Shown in pieces: positions 1 to 12,025 of a DNA stretch of 64,000 nt (the first letter of the stretch is position 1; the number at the start of each line of letters is the position of its first letter). The notes under the pieces were generated by a model, which saw only the letters and a list, made by a program, of their open reading frames with translations, had not been told where the DNA came from and ran no database searches. The position numbers and the translations under genes are program-made. The stretch spans positions 38,039,105 through 38,103,104 of the forward strand of contig JAPTYO010000004.1 of NCBI GenBank assembly GCA_036873135.1. The letters run 5' to 3'. Source of the stretch: Clarkia xantiana subsp. parviflora. Lineage: Eukaryota > Streptophyta > Magnoliopsida > Myrtales > Onagraceae.

Positions 1-813
1 TCTGGCAAGTAACTTGTCTGAAACTAACAAAACTTTAGCATAACACAAGCATCCAAAGGTTCTCAGGTGATATAACATATGTTTATGACTAAAAAGAACT
101 TCAATAGGGGACTTTCCATCCAAAATTTTAGTAGGCGTTAAATTGATCAAATAGCAAGCAGTGAGAATACAATAGCCCTAAAATCTGTTAGGAATAGAAG
201 CTTGAAGTTTCAGAACCCTAGCAACTTCCAAAATATGTATGTTTTCTCTCAACTCTCCCATTCTATTGGGGAGTATAAGGGAAACTACTCTGGTGGATAA
301 TGTCATGTTCTTTGAAAAAGGAACTGAGTTGCTCATTGATGAATTCACCACCATTATATTATCACTTCTAAAAATCTTGACAGTTTTATTAAATTGGGTT
401 TGAATCATAGCAACAAAGTTTCTAATAATAAGAACAACATTATGCTTGAACTGAATCAAGAAAACTCAGGTAAGTATGGAATGATCATCAATTAGAGTAA
501 GAAAAAATCTTTTATTATCATGAGTAGGGGTATGATAGGGTCCCCAAACATCAGAGTGAATGAGATCAAACATAGACTCAGCTTTAGAATCAGAATCAGG
601 AAAATGTTGCCTAGTAATACGAGCCAACGGGCAAACAGTACAATCATGAACAACAAGACTTTTATTCCCAACATGTTTAAGAGAATCAACATATTGCATA
701 GTCTGTAAAGAAGCATGACTAAAACGATGATGCCACAGTAAAATATCATCATTATTGGCAGTAGATAAAACCACATATATGCCTTTGGTGCTGCTGGTGG
801 TGAGAAAATACAA
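1..813 (-). pseudogene. copia GAG-pre-integrase and integrase core fragment
   Basis: The conceptual minus-strand translation gives the zinc-binding HHCC region of a copia integrase (HHRFSHAS, then CTVCPLARI), followed by the start of the catalytic core (LIHSDVWGPYHTP). The frame breaks near position 460 and continues as the second catalytic region (VKIFRSDN), then on to the window edge. Family knowledge: this enzyme joins retroviral-type cDNA to the host chromosome. Here at least one frameshift and the foldback insertion just upstream make it non-functional. Confidence 0.85.
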
Positions 814-1575
814 GGGTTAAGAACCTATGAAAGGTCTGAACTATCACCCATGTTAACGGGAGAGGTCTGAAATTTAAAAAGTTAATAACGGAGGTCTGAA
901 ATTTCAGTTTTGTTGATAACAGCGGTCTCCGTTAGTTTTTTCCGTTAAAACTAACGGAAGTTGGTCACGTGCTTGGCATGTGACCGGAAATAAAAAAATT
1001 TCCAAAAATTCCCTTCTATCAAGTGTGCCCCTCACATGCTTGAAGTGAAAAGACCAAAATGCCCTTGAAGCCACCACGGCTCCACCAACCCAGCTCCGGC
1101 GACCACCAACCGTACTCCGGCGACCACCACCGTACTCCGGCGACCACCACCGTACTCCGGCGACCACCACCAAGGCTCCGATTGGGCTCCGATCGGAGCC
1201 AAAAAAGCTCTGATCGGAGCCAAAAAGCTCAGATCGGATTTTTTGGCTGAGGTAGTGGCCGGAGTCGGGTCGCCGGAGTCGAGGTGGTGGTGGCCGGAGT
1301 CAGGTGGCGGTGGCCGGAGTTCGGTGGTTTTAATTTGACTTTAGGGGTAAAATTGTCATTTCACATTTCCTTAAATAAGATATTAAATAAAACAAAATAT
1401 TAAAGGGGGCAAAAATGTCATTTCACACAATTATGTTAAATTTAACCCTAAAAATGGACGGAAAACCTCAAATCAACAAAATTGAAATTTCAGACCTCCG
1501 TTATTAACTTTTTAAATTTCAGACCTCTCCCGTTAACATGGGTGATAGTTTAGACCTTTCATAGGTTCTTAACCC
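814..1575. mobile_element. Mutator-like foldback element 1, non-autonomous
   Basis: A 762-bp element with terminal inverted repeats of about 105 bp (I count two mismatches), starting gggttaagaacctatg and ending with its complement. It is flanked by a perfect 9-bp direct repeat, aaaatacaa, at 805-813 and 1576-1584. Nine-bp duplications are typical of Mutator-like elements. The inner part is a second imperfect inverted repeat built on the unit ccggcgaccacc and its complement, so almost the whole element can fold back. There is no transposase gene. The short open frames inside are products of the GC-rich repeats. It interrupts copia element 1 between protease and GAG-pre-integrase. Confidence 0.85.
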
Positions 1576-1895
1576 AAAATACAATCCAGAATCTTCACTG
1601 CCATTGCCCAAGACCCTCCCACTTGAGAGGTCCTGTAGTATAGCAGTTTTTTGTAAAAAAAAAAAAAAAAAAAAGAAGTTGCACTGCAGTTCAAGTCTTC
1701 AAAAAGTTTAGAAATGGAAATAAGACGACTATACTTGAACTCAGGTACATACAAAACATTTTTCAAATACTGACCATCATTGAATTTGAAATCCCCAATA
1801 CCAGCAATATTAGAAAACACACCATTAGGCAACTTAAAATGGCAACTTTTAAATTCGGACAAGTTGGGACTTAATTTCAAAAAACCCACTCTCAT
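1576..1895 (-). pseudogene. copia protease C-terminal fragment
   Basis: The minus-strand translation contains the stretch LKNVLYVPEFKYSRLISISK, the usual C-terminal flank of copia proteases (LxxVLYVPxxxxNLLSVSK). The catalytic DSG segment is absent, lost with the gag region on its right. An A/T homopolymer of about 20 at 1654-1674 interrupts the frame. The piece continues on the other side of the foldback insertion. Confidence 0.75.
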
Positions 1896-2388
1896 GCCAG
1901 GCCCGACCCGGTAACCTTGTACGTGGAGCTAACATAGGGGACAAACCCAACACCGCCTATCGGAACAGGGCTCTGATACCACAACTTTGCCAGGATGATC
2001 CGGCGTATGCAAGTACAAACAATGAAACAGATGAATCTCCGAAGAGAGATTGAGATTCTACATACCTACGGTTGCTCCAACTCCCGAAGTCTCAATGAGT
2101 TCGTTGGTGCCATCCTGTGGATTGTTCGTCTCTTCCATCTCATTGAATCAAGAGTCAGGTAAGCAAGGTTGAATCTTCAGAAAAGAACCGTCCAAGATGC
2201 AGACTCCCTCCACGAATCGATTCGCAGAGAAAGATTGACGAAATCGATCTGAAATCGAAAAAGAACCTTTACGAACTGTGGAAACAAGATGAAGGAAACA
2301 CGGCTTGGTGGAGGAAAAGGATGAAGGCGGAATCATGAACCAGATCGAGACTCGATGGAGATCAATCTTCATCGATGCTTTGATACCA
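1896..2388 (-). pseudogene. copia 1 leader with gag start and two primer-site-like motifs
   Basis: Directly inside the LTR, the plus strand reads gctttgatacca (2377-2388), the complement of a tRNA-Met-type primer site. A possible gag start (MEETNNPQDGTNELIE) begins at 2138 and stops after 26 codons. A second primer-site-like motif, gctctgatacca, lies at 1972-1983. It suggests that a piece of another LTR element replaced most of gag. I cannot identify that piece. Confidence 0.5.
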
Positions 2389-2712
2389 TGTCAAATTCGT
2401 GAAACCCTAACCCTAGAAATCAGAGAGCAAAAGAGAGGCTAGAGGACTTACGAATCATTTCAGAGTGTTCCTTCACTTGGACTCTGATCACCTTATATCC
2501 CTAAGAGAAACCTTGAGCTTTAGAAAAGCTCTAGGTTTTACCCCACAGTTTATATATCTGAAGTTACTCACCCCAAAGAAATAAAAACACAACCAATTAA
2601 GTCCTAACTATTACAAATGGGCCACGAAACACACGGGCCAGAAACAAAGAGGTCCACAATAAAACAAAAAATGAAATGGGCCAGCTTGGAAGCCCAACGG
2701 AGAAATCCAACA
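2389..2712 (-). repeat. LTR of copia element 1 (its 5' LTR)
   Basis: The boundaries are tg and ca on the plus strand (tgtcaaattcg to aaatccaaca). The primer-site complement abuts the left edge. About 324 bp. The partner LTR is outside the window, so neither the TSD nor the age can be read. Confidence 0.7.
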
Positions 2713-3338
2713 CTTAGTAATTCCTTGTTTTTTTTTTGTTCCAAAGTAATTCCTTGTTATTATTATTAGAATTTCTTTGATTAGTAGCGTGCATTATTGC
2801 ATTTTAGTAATTAATTAACATGTTCCTGAATTTGGAGATTTTGACAATTTTTTAGTTACATACACAGACTTTTGTTCTGATATTTTGGATAAATTGTAGC
2901 TAGCTGAATTTAATTGTATATAGTAGCAATATGTTAAATATATTTCATATAAATTTACTGTTTCGAGGTGACAAACATGAATGTTGCTTATTTGTCCTCC
3001 TCTATTTTTTTTTTTTGAAAATTATTTGTTAATTTTTTGAGTAATGTATTATTTGGTAACTGAACTTTGCGAAAATTTACAATTTATTAGTTGAACTTAA
3101 AAAAAATCCAATTACCTGATAGCTTGATGTGCATGGCATGTCAACCAGCTCGCCTTTTGACGACAAAATAATTAGACGAGATTATCAAATTGCAACTTAA
3201 CATAGTTCAATTAGTAATTTATCTAAACAAAATTTTAGTTAACAAAATGTCAATAGCCTCAAGTAGCCAGTACATATTATTTAATTTTATAATTATCCTA
3301 GAGACCAACAAAAAAAGGTGAAGAAGCTGCATGCACGA

Positions 3339-3374
<36 letters not shown>

Positions 3375-3852
3375 AATGCTGTTAAGCATTAATGCTAGCG
3401 TATGAATGATGCATGCATCAGGTTCAGGTGGAAGCAGTCATGAAAGCTTGTTAACTAGGTCCCTGAACTTTATGAACGCGTTGCTAGCTATATTTGATTT
3501 GCTATTATGAATTAATTTACCACCATGTCCAAAAAAAACTAATTTACCACTAAAATCTTATTGCTTCACCATATATATAGTATAGTACATTAAAATAGGA
3601 GATATATATCAAGGGCGCGGAATTTGTGTGAAGTTTTTGGTGCGATACTAAAAACGGCTATGAAGATGTATGAGAGTTTTAGAGTACGTAGCTAACTATA
3701 TTTTTAAAAAGAAAAGAAAAGAAAAGAAAATTGAGCGAGGTCTCGCTGTTGACGTTCGTTGCCTTTTGTCAGTTAGTTAGTTGAGAGCTCGAGGAGTGGA
3801 GGTAGACTGAGCTGAGGAAATAGCTTCGGCTTTACTCCACAATTATTAATAA
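2713..3852. other. AT-rich spacer without a recognisable gene
   Basis: I see no convincing coding region in this stretch. It holds a (TA)n microsatellite at about 3342-3371, a short gaaaa repeat near 3710-3730 and some A/T-rich inverted stretches near 3040-3260 that could be a decayed MITE, which I cannot establish. Confidence 0.6.
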
Positions 3853-4385
3853 CTAGGTGCTGATCCGCGCTACGCGCGGGACATTCAATAATATATTTTT
3901 TCAAAATGAAAATATATAATATAACGTACAACTAAATGAAGATAATTTCACGCGTAAACAAAATAAAGTAAGAAAAGTATAAGATTTTTTTAAATGTTTA
4001 TTTTAGAATAAAAAATATCTACAACTTTTGTTAAATTAAATATATATAATTTAATGATTATGAATTTTCAAGAATTACGGTTAAGCACCACATTCGTAAA
4101 ATCTAAATTTCAAGACAGTTAAATTTTAATTTTTTTTTAATTTTGGCAATCATTTTATTTAATTTAACGAAATTGCACTCTCGTAGTGTTATTACAATAT
4201 GCATTTAAAAAGTTATAACCGAATTTAGACATCAAACTGACAAAAATGTCAACTCCTATTCGAACGGTCCAACTAACCGATTTAGAAAAAAACGAATATT
4301 GCTTACCACTTTGTCATTGTATTTTTTAAAAAATACATTAAATTATAATTACCATAATGTTTGTTTGATTTTATATTGCAAATAT

Positions 4386-4820
4386 CACTACAAGAGATTG
4401 GGTCAAAGGCAACGTATAAAATGGATATTGTCAACGTATATAAACGTTGGCTTAATTTTGACGACGTTGATCACAACGCTTATTGAAGCGTAGCAATTGC
4501 TTGGTGTGGGGAAGATTGATGGCAACACTATTGTATACATTGAAAATATTAATAGATAGGTGACGCTTATTTACGTTGGCCAACTTATTTAATAGTTGAC
4601 GTTTCTTTACGTTGGCTAAACTAAATAGAGACGCAACGCTTTTTTTATTGTGTTGTCATTGTTCATGTTCACTAGTAACGCTAGTAAACATTGACAAACT
4701 TAAATATATAGTCAACGTATAAATGCGTTGTTAATCTCAATTACATAATCAACATATTCAAGCATCGTTAAATTGAAAATGTAATGACATATATAAGTGT
4801 TGGCTTATTAACGTTGATCA
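4386..4820. repeat. subterminal repeat region of CACTA element 1
   Basis: Scattered, partly inverted copies of caacgtata, acgttggc and gacgctt across about 430 bp inside the left terminus. The right side has only a short version (aacgttggctaagc near 12026). Such motifs are normally the binding sites for the element's own TNPA-like protein. Confidence 0.65.
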
Positions 4821-5439
4821 CACCATCGAAATCGTAATTCAAATTTGTATTAATAAAATTCACTAATATATCAAACTCCAATTATTTATTCATATAACAA
4901 AAAAAAGATTATTCCAAAGACAAATCAATAGCAAATAGTAGAGTTCGCTACGAATTATTGTTTTCACTAAGACTATTACTAAAAGCTTATTTATTCGGCG
5001 AGATCCTTTATTACTTGATACCAACACAAAGCAGGAGCTCAGATATTCCTTTTGTCATCTCTCTGCAATACAAAATACACATTTGAAATCATCAATCTTT
5101 AATTGTAAAAAAAAAACCATCACTCTTTATACTTATACCACAACATGAAGTTAATTCATAAACTCAACATATCAAAAGCTACCTAGCATAACCATGGAAC
5201 AAAAAAATTAATCAATGAATGGTTCAGTCACCTTTTAAAATCTCTATGCATCAACTTTATTAATTATAATAACAACTTATAATCTATCAATTTACAGCAA
5301 AAAAAACAACTCATATAAGGAGAGATATAAACCAACTCTCTTCAATCACTACTGGAATCTTAAGTGGATCCATGAGCCTATTACTGTCACAAAGATCCAA
5401 CATGGTAAGCATAGTAGCTATCCTACATGTATCACAGCA
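4821..5439. other. CACTA 1 non-coding segment, 3' side of the TNPA-type gene
   Basis: AT-rich, with no open frame of note. It probably contains the 3' untranslated region, and perhaps a last small exon, of the gene read leftward from 7302. I cannot place a terminator or poly(A) site. Confidence 0.4.
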
Positions 5440-7302
5440 CTAAAAGCACGTAGGACAAAGCATGGATGACTTTGATCTAGCTAGATCAGTTGTTGGTGAA
5501 GATTTTAACGTAAGGAGGGGCAAGATTATGATAATTAAGTAACTCTCTTTGAAGAGAAGAAATATGTTGAAAAAGACGATCGAAGTTATCGATTTGTGGA
5601 GCAAAAACTTACAGTTAAAGGTTGTAGCAGATGGACCAATTCCATAGATAGAGAGCATCCTCGCAACTGTACGGTCTACCGCATCTTGCATTTGTCCATT
5701 CACCTCTGCTACAACCTCATCTCTAACCTCCTCACGAATCGCAGCTCGATCTTCTGGTCCAATATTACCCCTCCTGTTTACTTGTAATTCAGCTTCAAGT
5801 TCAGCCCGCACTTCTGCTCTAATGCTGTCTCGCATTCCGGCAATCTGTTCCTCCATTTGTTTCAACTTGTCTTCAGCTTCTTTAGACATTCCAGAAGATG
5901 CGTGTACTTCAGTAAGATCTTTTTGAACAACCCCAAGTCCAAGTCCTCGCACCCGTCCATGTTTGTCTAAACCAACAATATCATCATAAACTTCATTTTG
6001 CAATGCCACATGATTCTCCACCCCTGTCTCCATATTAGCAACACGATCAGCAACTCTGTTTTCCCCTTCCTCCTGCATAATAATATAAATATAATCAACA
6101 CACGTATCTGTTTCATAATTATCACAATGTAACATTCAGAAAAAAAACAACTTTTATACATACAATAATTTTTTGCGCAAACTCAGTAACAAATCTTCCA
6201 TCCTTATGCTTATGTTGGAGTGCAAAAGCCTCTAATCGCGAAGGGGACCTATTATGTTCTTCATGCTGTAAATGTACATAGCAAACTGTAAAAAAATATG
6301 AAATTTTTCTTTATGCATAAAAGTTTATTAGTATTCAGTCAATCATCCCTTACGAATTTATCATTCAGTTCAGCAAAACTTCTTGAGCCAGCGGTGTGAG
6401 GGGTGTTCATACGCGAACGTGCATGCTTCCCTAAACGAGATGCTCTCTGGTGAAGTGATAAAAATCAGCTACACATATTCACAAAATTGGTAGATAATGA
6501 ACGTATTAAATAATTTACATGTTTATGTTACCTTGCTTTTCTCACTAAACCAACTAAGGACCAGGTCTCTCCATTGAGCTTCAACAACTTTTTCTGGTTT
6601 CTTTCTAATAATCTCACCAATGGGTTGTCCCTCGACGAAAAATTGCTTCCTTAAGTTATGTTTGTGTCCTCTCCACTTACTTCCAATAGACTGATTTAAA
6701 AACCTTTCAACCCGATAGTTGTTTTCAGGGATTGTAAATTTTCCCTACCAAAACAATAAGGAATGATGTTAAGACTAACTAATTACAAATCATTAACGTT
6801 ATAAAAAGATGCTTGGATATTTGAGTCAAAAGGTGAACATAAGAACCTTAACAATGTCTATGATAGCTTCCTTATTCACCACTTTTCTCCAGTCATGATA
6901 ATGCAGAGGACATAAGTTCCCTTTCCGTGCAACACTTCCAAGGAAATCAGCCAAGATATGACGTGCTGGTCCAACAGCTTGTCCATACTTATTAAATTTA
7001 ACTTCAATTCTGAACCCCTCTTCTAAAGACCATACGTCTGCAGCATGCGAAGGCCCCCGTTTCTTTCGCACTCTCACTGCATTGGCTACAAAAGAATCAA
7101 TCACGTGATAAATTATTCAATGAAATTCATTGAGTTTGTAAGACAAACCTGGTTGCTCAACTTCAACTTCATCTTCAGCAACAATCGTTGTTTCAGTATG
7201 CTCAGGAGGCACTCTTGTCGTAGGAGTGGTGATTCCCACCCTTCTAAGCCTTCTTGTTCTACTTGTAGTCACCATTGCTTTTAAGCTTTCAGCTTTAGTC
7301 AA
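5440..7302 (-). CDS. TNPA-type CACTA protein (Transposase_24-like), six exons
   Basis: En/Spm-type elements encode a second protein that binds subterminal repeats and assists the transposase. The exons I read are 7302-7149, 7085-6847, 6744-6532, 6446-6354, 6265-6164 and 6072 leftward. All have GT-AG borders and the phases fit. Motifs typical of the family are RGPSHAADVW, DWRKV, WRGHKHNLRKQFF, QWRDLVLSWF, HNRSPSRLEAF and NEVYDDIVGLDKHGR. The C-terminal exon is Glu/Arg-rich and predicts a coiled coil. It either ends at 5440 or uses a gtaagt donor after 5613. The start may be the ATG at 7302 or the one nine codons later. The 102-nt exon 6265-6164 has an equal-length counterpart at 63220-63119 in CACTA 2. 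I see no disabling change. Confidence 0.8.
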
Positions 7303-7452
7303 TATTACAATAAGTACAAGATGTACATAATAATAATATTATCAGAAACTCAAGTTGCAGCTATAACATGTAACATATATCAACGCAATGAAATAAAAAT
7401 TGTAAGTCACTATATCAAGCTAACATGAATAGAAAATTCAAGCACAGTGCAA

Positions 7453-10400
7453 TTATTCATCATCTACTCTAAGCAGACTAGTATAACCATCTAAATCTAC
7501 ACATAAATTAATAGAGGGGGCCAAACACTGGGTATATGTTTCTTCATCATCAATTTCAGCTTGCAATGATCCACCCATGTCATAGATAACTCTTGGCTTT
7601 GTCATAACAACATGTTGCCATCCTTTGCTCTTAGGATCATCTACATAAAAAACTTGTCTCGCCTGAGATGAGAATATGTAGGGATCGTCCTTGAGTGATA
7701 TTCCAGTGTGTATCAACTTAGAGAAATTCACAAGAGTGAACCCGTTATCGTCCATCTTTAATCCTCTTGGAGAATTAACGTCAACCCAATCACATCGGAA
7801 TAAAATGACTTTAAATACTCCATAGTAGTTAAGCTCAATTATCTGTTTCAGAATCCCATAGTAGCTTGTACCATCAACTTCCACCATAACTCCACTATTC
7901 TGTGTCTTTCTCATGGCCTCACGACTCTTAGTGTGAAATCGAAATCCATTAATAATAAAACCATCAAAACTTTGAATGACTTCATTAGGCCCTCGAGCAA
8001 GTGCGACGATCTCGGGAGACACTTTTTGAGCTATCATTTTAGGAACCTAATACAAAATATTTTAAGGCTTAGAAAATATATGACTATCAGTTAGTATATA
8101 ATTTTGATCACTAAATGTACCTGTCTTAGAAGCCACCCAGGAAACTTTTCAATAAGCCATTTGTTCTCAAGTAATTGAGTGGATTGTACACGATGGGTAG
8201 TTCTCATTGAATTCAAAAATTCTCTGCATTCCATGTAGTAAACATGAAAAATATATCTTATTTTGTGTATAAATCGGATTAATGTATTAGTTCATATCTA
8301 TATATATACATTATTATATTTATATATTTAAAAAAGTACATACCTTCGATAGTTGTTTAGCTTATCACTATGCACGAGCACATAACGATGGGCCTGGTCA
8401 AGGGATTTTCCATCTAGAATCTCAGTTCTAATAGTTCCAAGTGCACGACCACCAGAGGAAAACAAATGATTATCATCTCGGGGTTGTTCATAATTTCTCT
8501 CCGGTTGACACATACTTGCCTCTATAGCTGGAATATGTACTGAGCAAAAGGTAACATTCTCCAACGTTATATACCCTTCGGCAATTGATCCTTCAGGGCG
8601 TGCTCGGTTACGTACAAGTGATTTAAGATCAACTAGAAATCTAACAACATAAAAATGGTTTAATATATGACCAATATAACAATAAATTAATAAATCCAAA
8701 TTCAAGTATAGTATGAACTAACCGTTCCATAAAATACATCCATCGATATTGTACTGGACCTCCCAATTTCGCCTCCAATGGTAAATGAATGATCAGGTGG
8801 ACCATTATTGTGAAGAAGCTTGGTGGAAATATCTTCTCCATCTTGCATAGAGTGAGTGCGATTTCATCTTGTAATTGATCCAACTGATTTGGATCAAGTA
8901 CTTTTGAGCATAACTTCTTGAAGAATGTGGACAACTCGGAAATAATAGAAATTAAAGCCTTGCTCGCGACACCTCTTAAGGAAATAGGAAGTATATCTTG
9001 CATCATGATATGACCGTCATGGCTTTTAAGATTCATCAATTTCCTCTCTCTCAAGTTGACGCATCTTGCTATATTTGATGAATAACCATCTGGAACCTTC
9101 ATGTTCTTTAAAACATGTAAAAACATGTCCTTCTCCCTTGAGGATAAAGTGTAGCAAGCTGGTGGAAAATCATTTGGACGGTCCTTGTAAGGATGAAGCT
9201 CGGGTCTAATACCCATATCTTCCAAATCACGGCGTGCTTGAATATTGTCTTTACTCTTCTTATCAAGATTCAGTAAAGTGCCAATTAAATTATCAAATAC
9301 ATTTTTTTCTATATGCATTACATCTAGATTATGACGAAGGAGATTATGCTTCCAATAAGGCAAGTCGAAAAAGATGCTCATTTTCTTCCATACTTGGATG
9401 TGACCATGAGCGATTGTATCCTCAGCTTCATTTGCATGCTCCATTTCATCAATGTTATCTTGATCTTCCACTAAATCACCCAACTCCAAACCCGCCAAAT
9501 CATCAGCATCTTCCTCTTCTAATCCTCCTCTTGTGGATATGGAAGTAGAGATTCTCTTCTTTCTTTTTGAAGTTTTTTTAACTTTACCATATGTAAAGCA
9601 AGTTCCTTCAACTTGACTTAGAACTTCAACCCCGGATGGTGGAATGGGGGGAGTACTAAGCTCATTGGTATTATCAAATTGGTCAGCCTGAAATCTAAAC
9701 TCATGGTTGATATCCAACCACCGACGATGACCCAAGTAACTAAACTTTTTACCGTGCTTGAGCCAGCGGGAATTGGTTGATGTCATACAACTTGGACAAG
9801 CTATACGACCTTTAGTACTCCAACCAGATAAATTTGCATAGGCTGGAAAATCATTGACCGTCCATAACAGACATGCCCGTAGGTTGAAGTTTTGACCAAT
9901 TGAAGCATCAAACGCATCTACACCTTCCCATAACTGTTTCAACTCGTCAATTAACGGCTGCAAATACACATCAATATCATTCCCAGGTCCTTTTTCACCG
10001 GGAATAACCATTGATAAAATTAGAGAAGTCTTTTTCATACAAACCCACGGTTCCATATTATAAGGAACCAGCACAACAGGCCATGTGCTATATGTTGTGC
10101 TCATTGTCCTAAATGGATTAAATCCATCACTAGCTAGGCCTAATCTTACATTACGGGGATCAATAGCAAAATCAGGATATCGTTCATCAAATTCTTTCCA
10201 TGCCTTTGCATCAGCAGGATGTCGTAGTAATCCATCTTTAGTGCGTCCGGTATCATGCCATCTCATAGAGGAAGCTGTCCTAGATGGCCTGAACAAACGC
10301 TTCAATCTTGGAATCAATGGAAAATAACGCAAAACCTTTGCAGGCTTCTTTGGTCTTGTAGTGGTTTGATCATCAAGAAATGGATCATCGTTGTTTCCTT

Positions 10401-11199
10401 CTTTGGTCGATTCCCATCTAGAAGTCCCGCATGTCCGACAAGATTCTTCAAGTTTAGAGTCGCCCCAATATAATGTGCAGTCATTAGGACAAGCATGAAT
10501 CTTTTCATAGCCAAGATTTAATCTCTTGACTATTTTTTTCGCATCACTATAAGATGAGGGTAGTGTTGCACATTGAGGAAAGGCTTCTTTAATCAAATCA
10601 AGCATTAATGTTATTAGCTTAGAAGTTGAGCCTCCAGCAAGTACTTTAATGTGGTAAATTCGTAGAACAAACATCATAGTGGTGAAGTTCGTACAACCAG
10701 GGAATAAAGGCTCGTCATCCTCTCCTAGCATATCTCTAAACGCATCTGCGGACTGATGGTCATCATCACAGTTACTCGGTTGTACATGTTCTGTTTCTAC
10801 GTTAGCTATATCCTCGATATTGAAATCATCATGGCATCTTTCATTCAATTATGAGGATTTGTTGGCATAACTTGAAGCACAATTCTCATGTTGCTCTTGC
10901 GCTCTATTATTAATAATAGACTCGAGATTAGAACCACCACCTAAGCTATGACTTTCTACATATTGTTTCTCTCCATGTAAAATCCAAGTTTGATATCCAT
11001 ATCCCTCCATAAAGCCATCACATGTAAGATGTTCTCTAACAGATTTGGGATCAATGACATATCTATTTAGGCAAAACTTGCATGGACAATACATTTTTCC
11101 ATCTGTTGGGGCATACTTTAGGCTAAATTCAATGAATACTTGTAAACCGTTCTGGTAATCAGAACTTGACCTTGGAGAAAATACCCAACTTTTGTCCAT
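7453..11199 (-). pseudogene. tnp2-type CACTA transposase (TNPD), four exons, one nonsense codon
   Basis: Exons 11199-8723, 8640-8344, 8223-8121 and 8046-7453 join in phase through GT-AG introns to about 1,157 codons. Domain order: an N-terminal transposase-associated zinc-binding region (CPCKFCLNRY, then HLTCDGFMEGY), the tnp2 core (IACPSCM, LDVMHIEKNVFDNLIGTL, PVQYRWMYFMER), a DUF4218-type part (VRNRARPEGSIAEGYI) and a C-terminal DUF4216-type part (VILFRCDWVDVNSPRG). The product cuts and rejoins CACTA ends. The only defect I see is an in-frame TAA at 10849-10851, between the zinc-binding region and the core. The ATG a little downstream could still start a shorter protein. Confidence 0.88.
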
Positions 11200-12025
11200 T
11201 CCTATAGAAATATGGTTACTTTTAGTTCAAATTACTTTCAACTAAAACATTTAAGTTACACAATATTCACATAATTATTGAGAAATTTAAGCATCAAACA
11301 AATACAACACATACGATAAGATTAGAAAAAAAGCTCATTGATGGGTTCATATTACTGTCCTAATTTAGCAAAGAACTAGTCTGGAAACACAATTTCAATT
11401 AAGAAAACATAGCTTACCTGGTATACACCTGATGGGATAAAAGAAGACTGGACGCAGAGAAGTGTATCTGGAGCAGCCGAGATAGCAAAAGTCACCAACA
11501 GAAAATAGACCTAATCAATATAAAATATATATCAGATTAACTTTGCAATTCCAGAGTAACCAGTCTGACGCTCATGCACTTTACTTCAAAGTAAGAAGAG
11601 GACTCACCGATTACTGCCGTTGATTTCCATCACCCTCACCACTGACAGCTCCTATGAATTATATATATGACAATCCTAATTAAGACACGCTCATTCACAT
11701 CAATTTCTTCTTTTTGGCGCCCAAATTCCATCGAGCGCGCGAGATGAGAGCTTAATTGGAAATACATGGTGCAAATTTGTGGAACCGTAAAAGGAATTAA
11801 CTTTCCAAAAATTGGAAACCTAATATGCAGAGGAGAAGAAGGAAATCCTTGTGCTCGACGTCTTTGGAATAAACGATGGGAAATTGATTCTATTTCCAAA
11901 CGTCTATAGCATGTGTTGGGCCTAAATGTCTCCAGCTAGATTTAGTTACGTTAGTTTGACTATGTGTTGGCCCAATACTTCCAAATTCTAAAGTGGGCCA
12001 CACATGTACAAACATTGTGATTTAA
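11200..12025. other. CACTA 1 promoter-side region, no gene recognised
   Basis: This should hold the promoter and leader for the leftward transposase. I find no clear TATA box or extra exon. Small open frames, for example at 11636-11899, show no family features. Confidence 0.4.

Larger units (their letters stand above)
1..2712 (-). mobile_element. Ty1/copia retrotransposon 1, 5' part, decayed (runs off the left edge)
   Basis: Reading the minus strand from the right: an LTR (2389-2712), a tRNA-Met-type primer site directly inside it, a leader with a short gag start, then protease, GAG-pre-integrase and integrase pieces that continue past position 1. Most of gag is missing, and the body is split by a foldback element at 814-1575. 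Protein pieces resemble those of the copia element at 26222-31562, for example the shared WGPYHTPT and DNKRFFLTL stretches, so the two probably belong to one family. RT, RNase H and the other LTR would lie outside the window. Confidence 0.85.
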
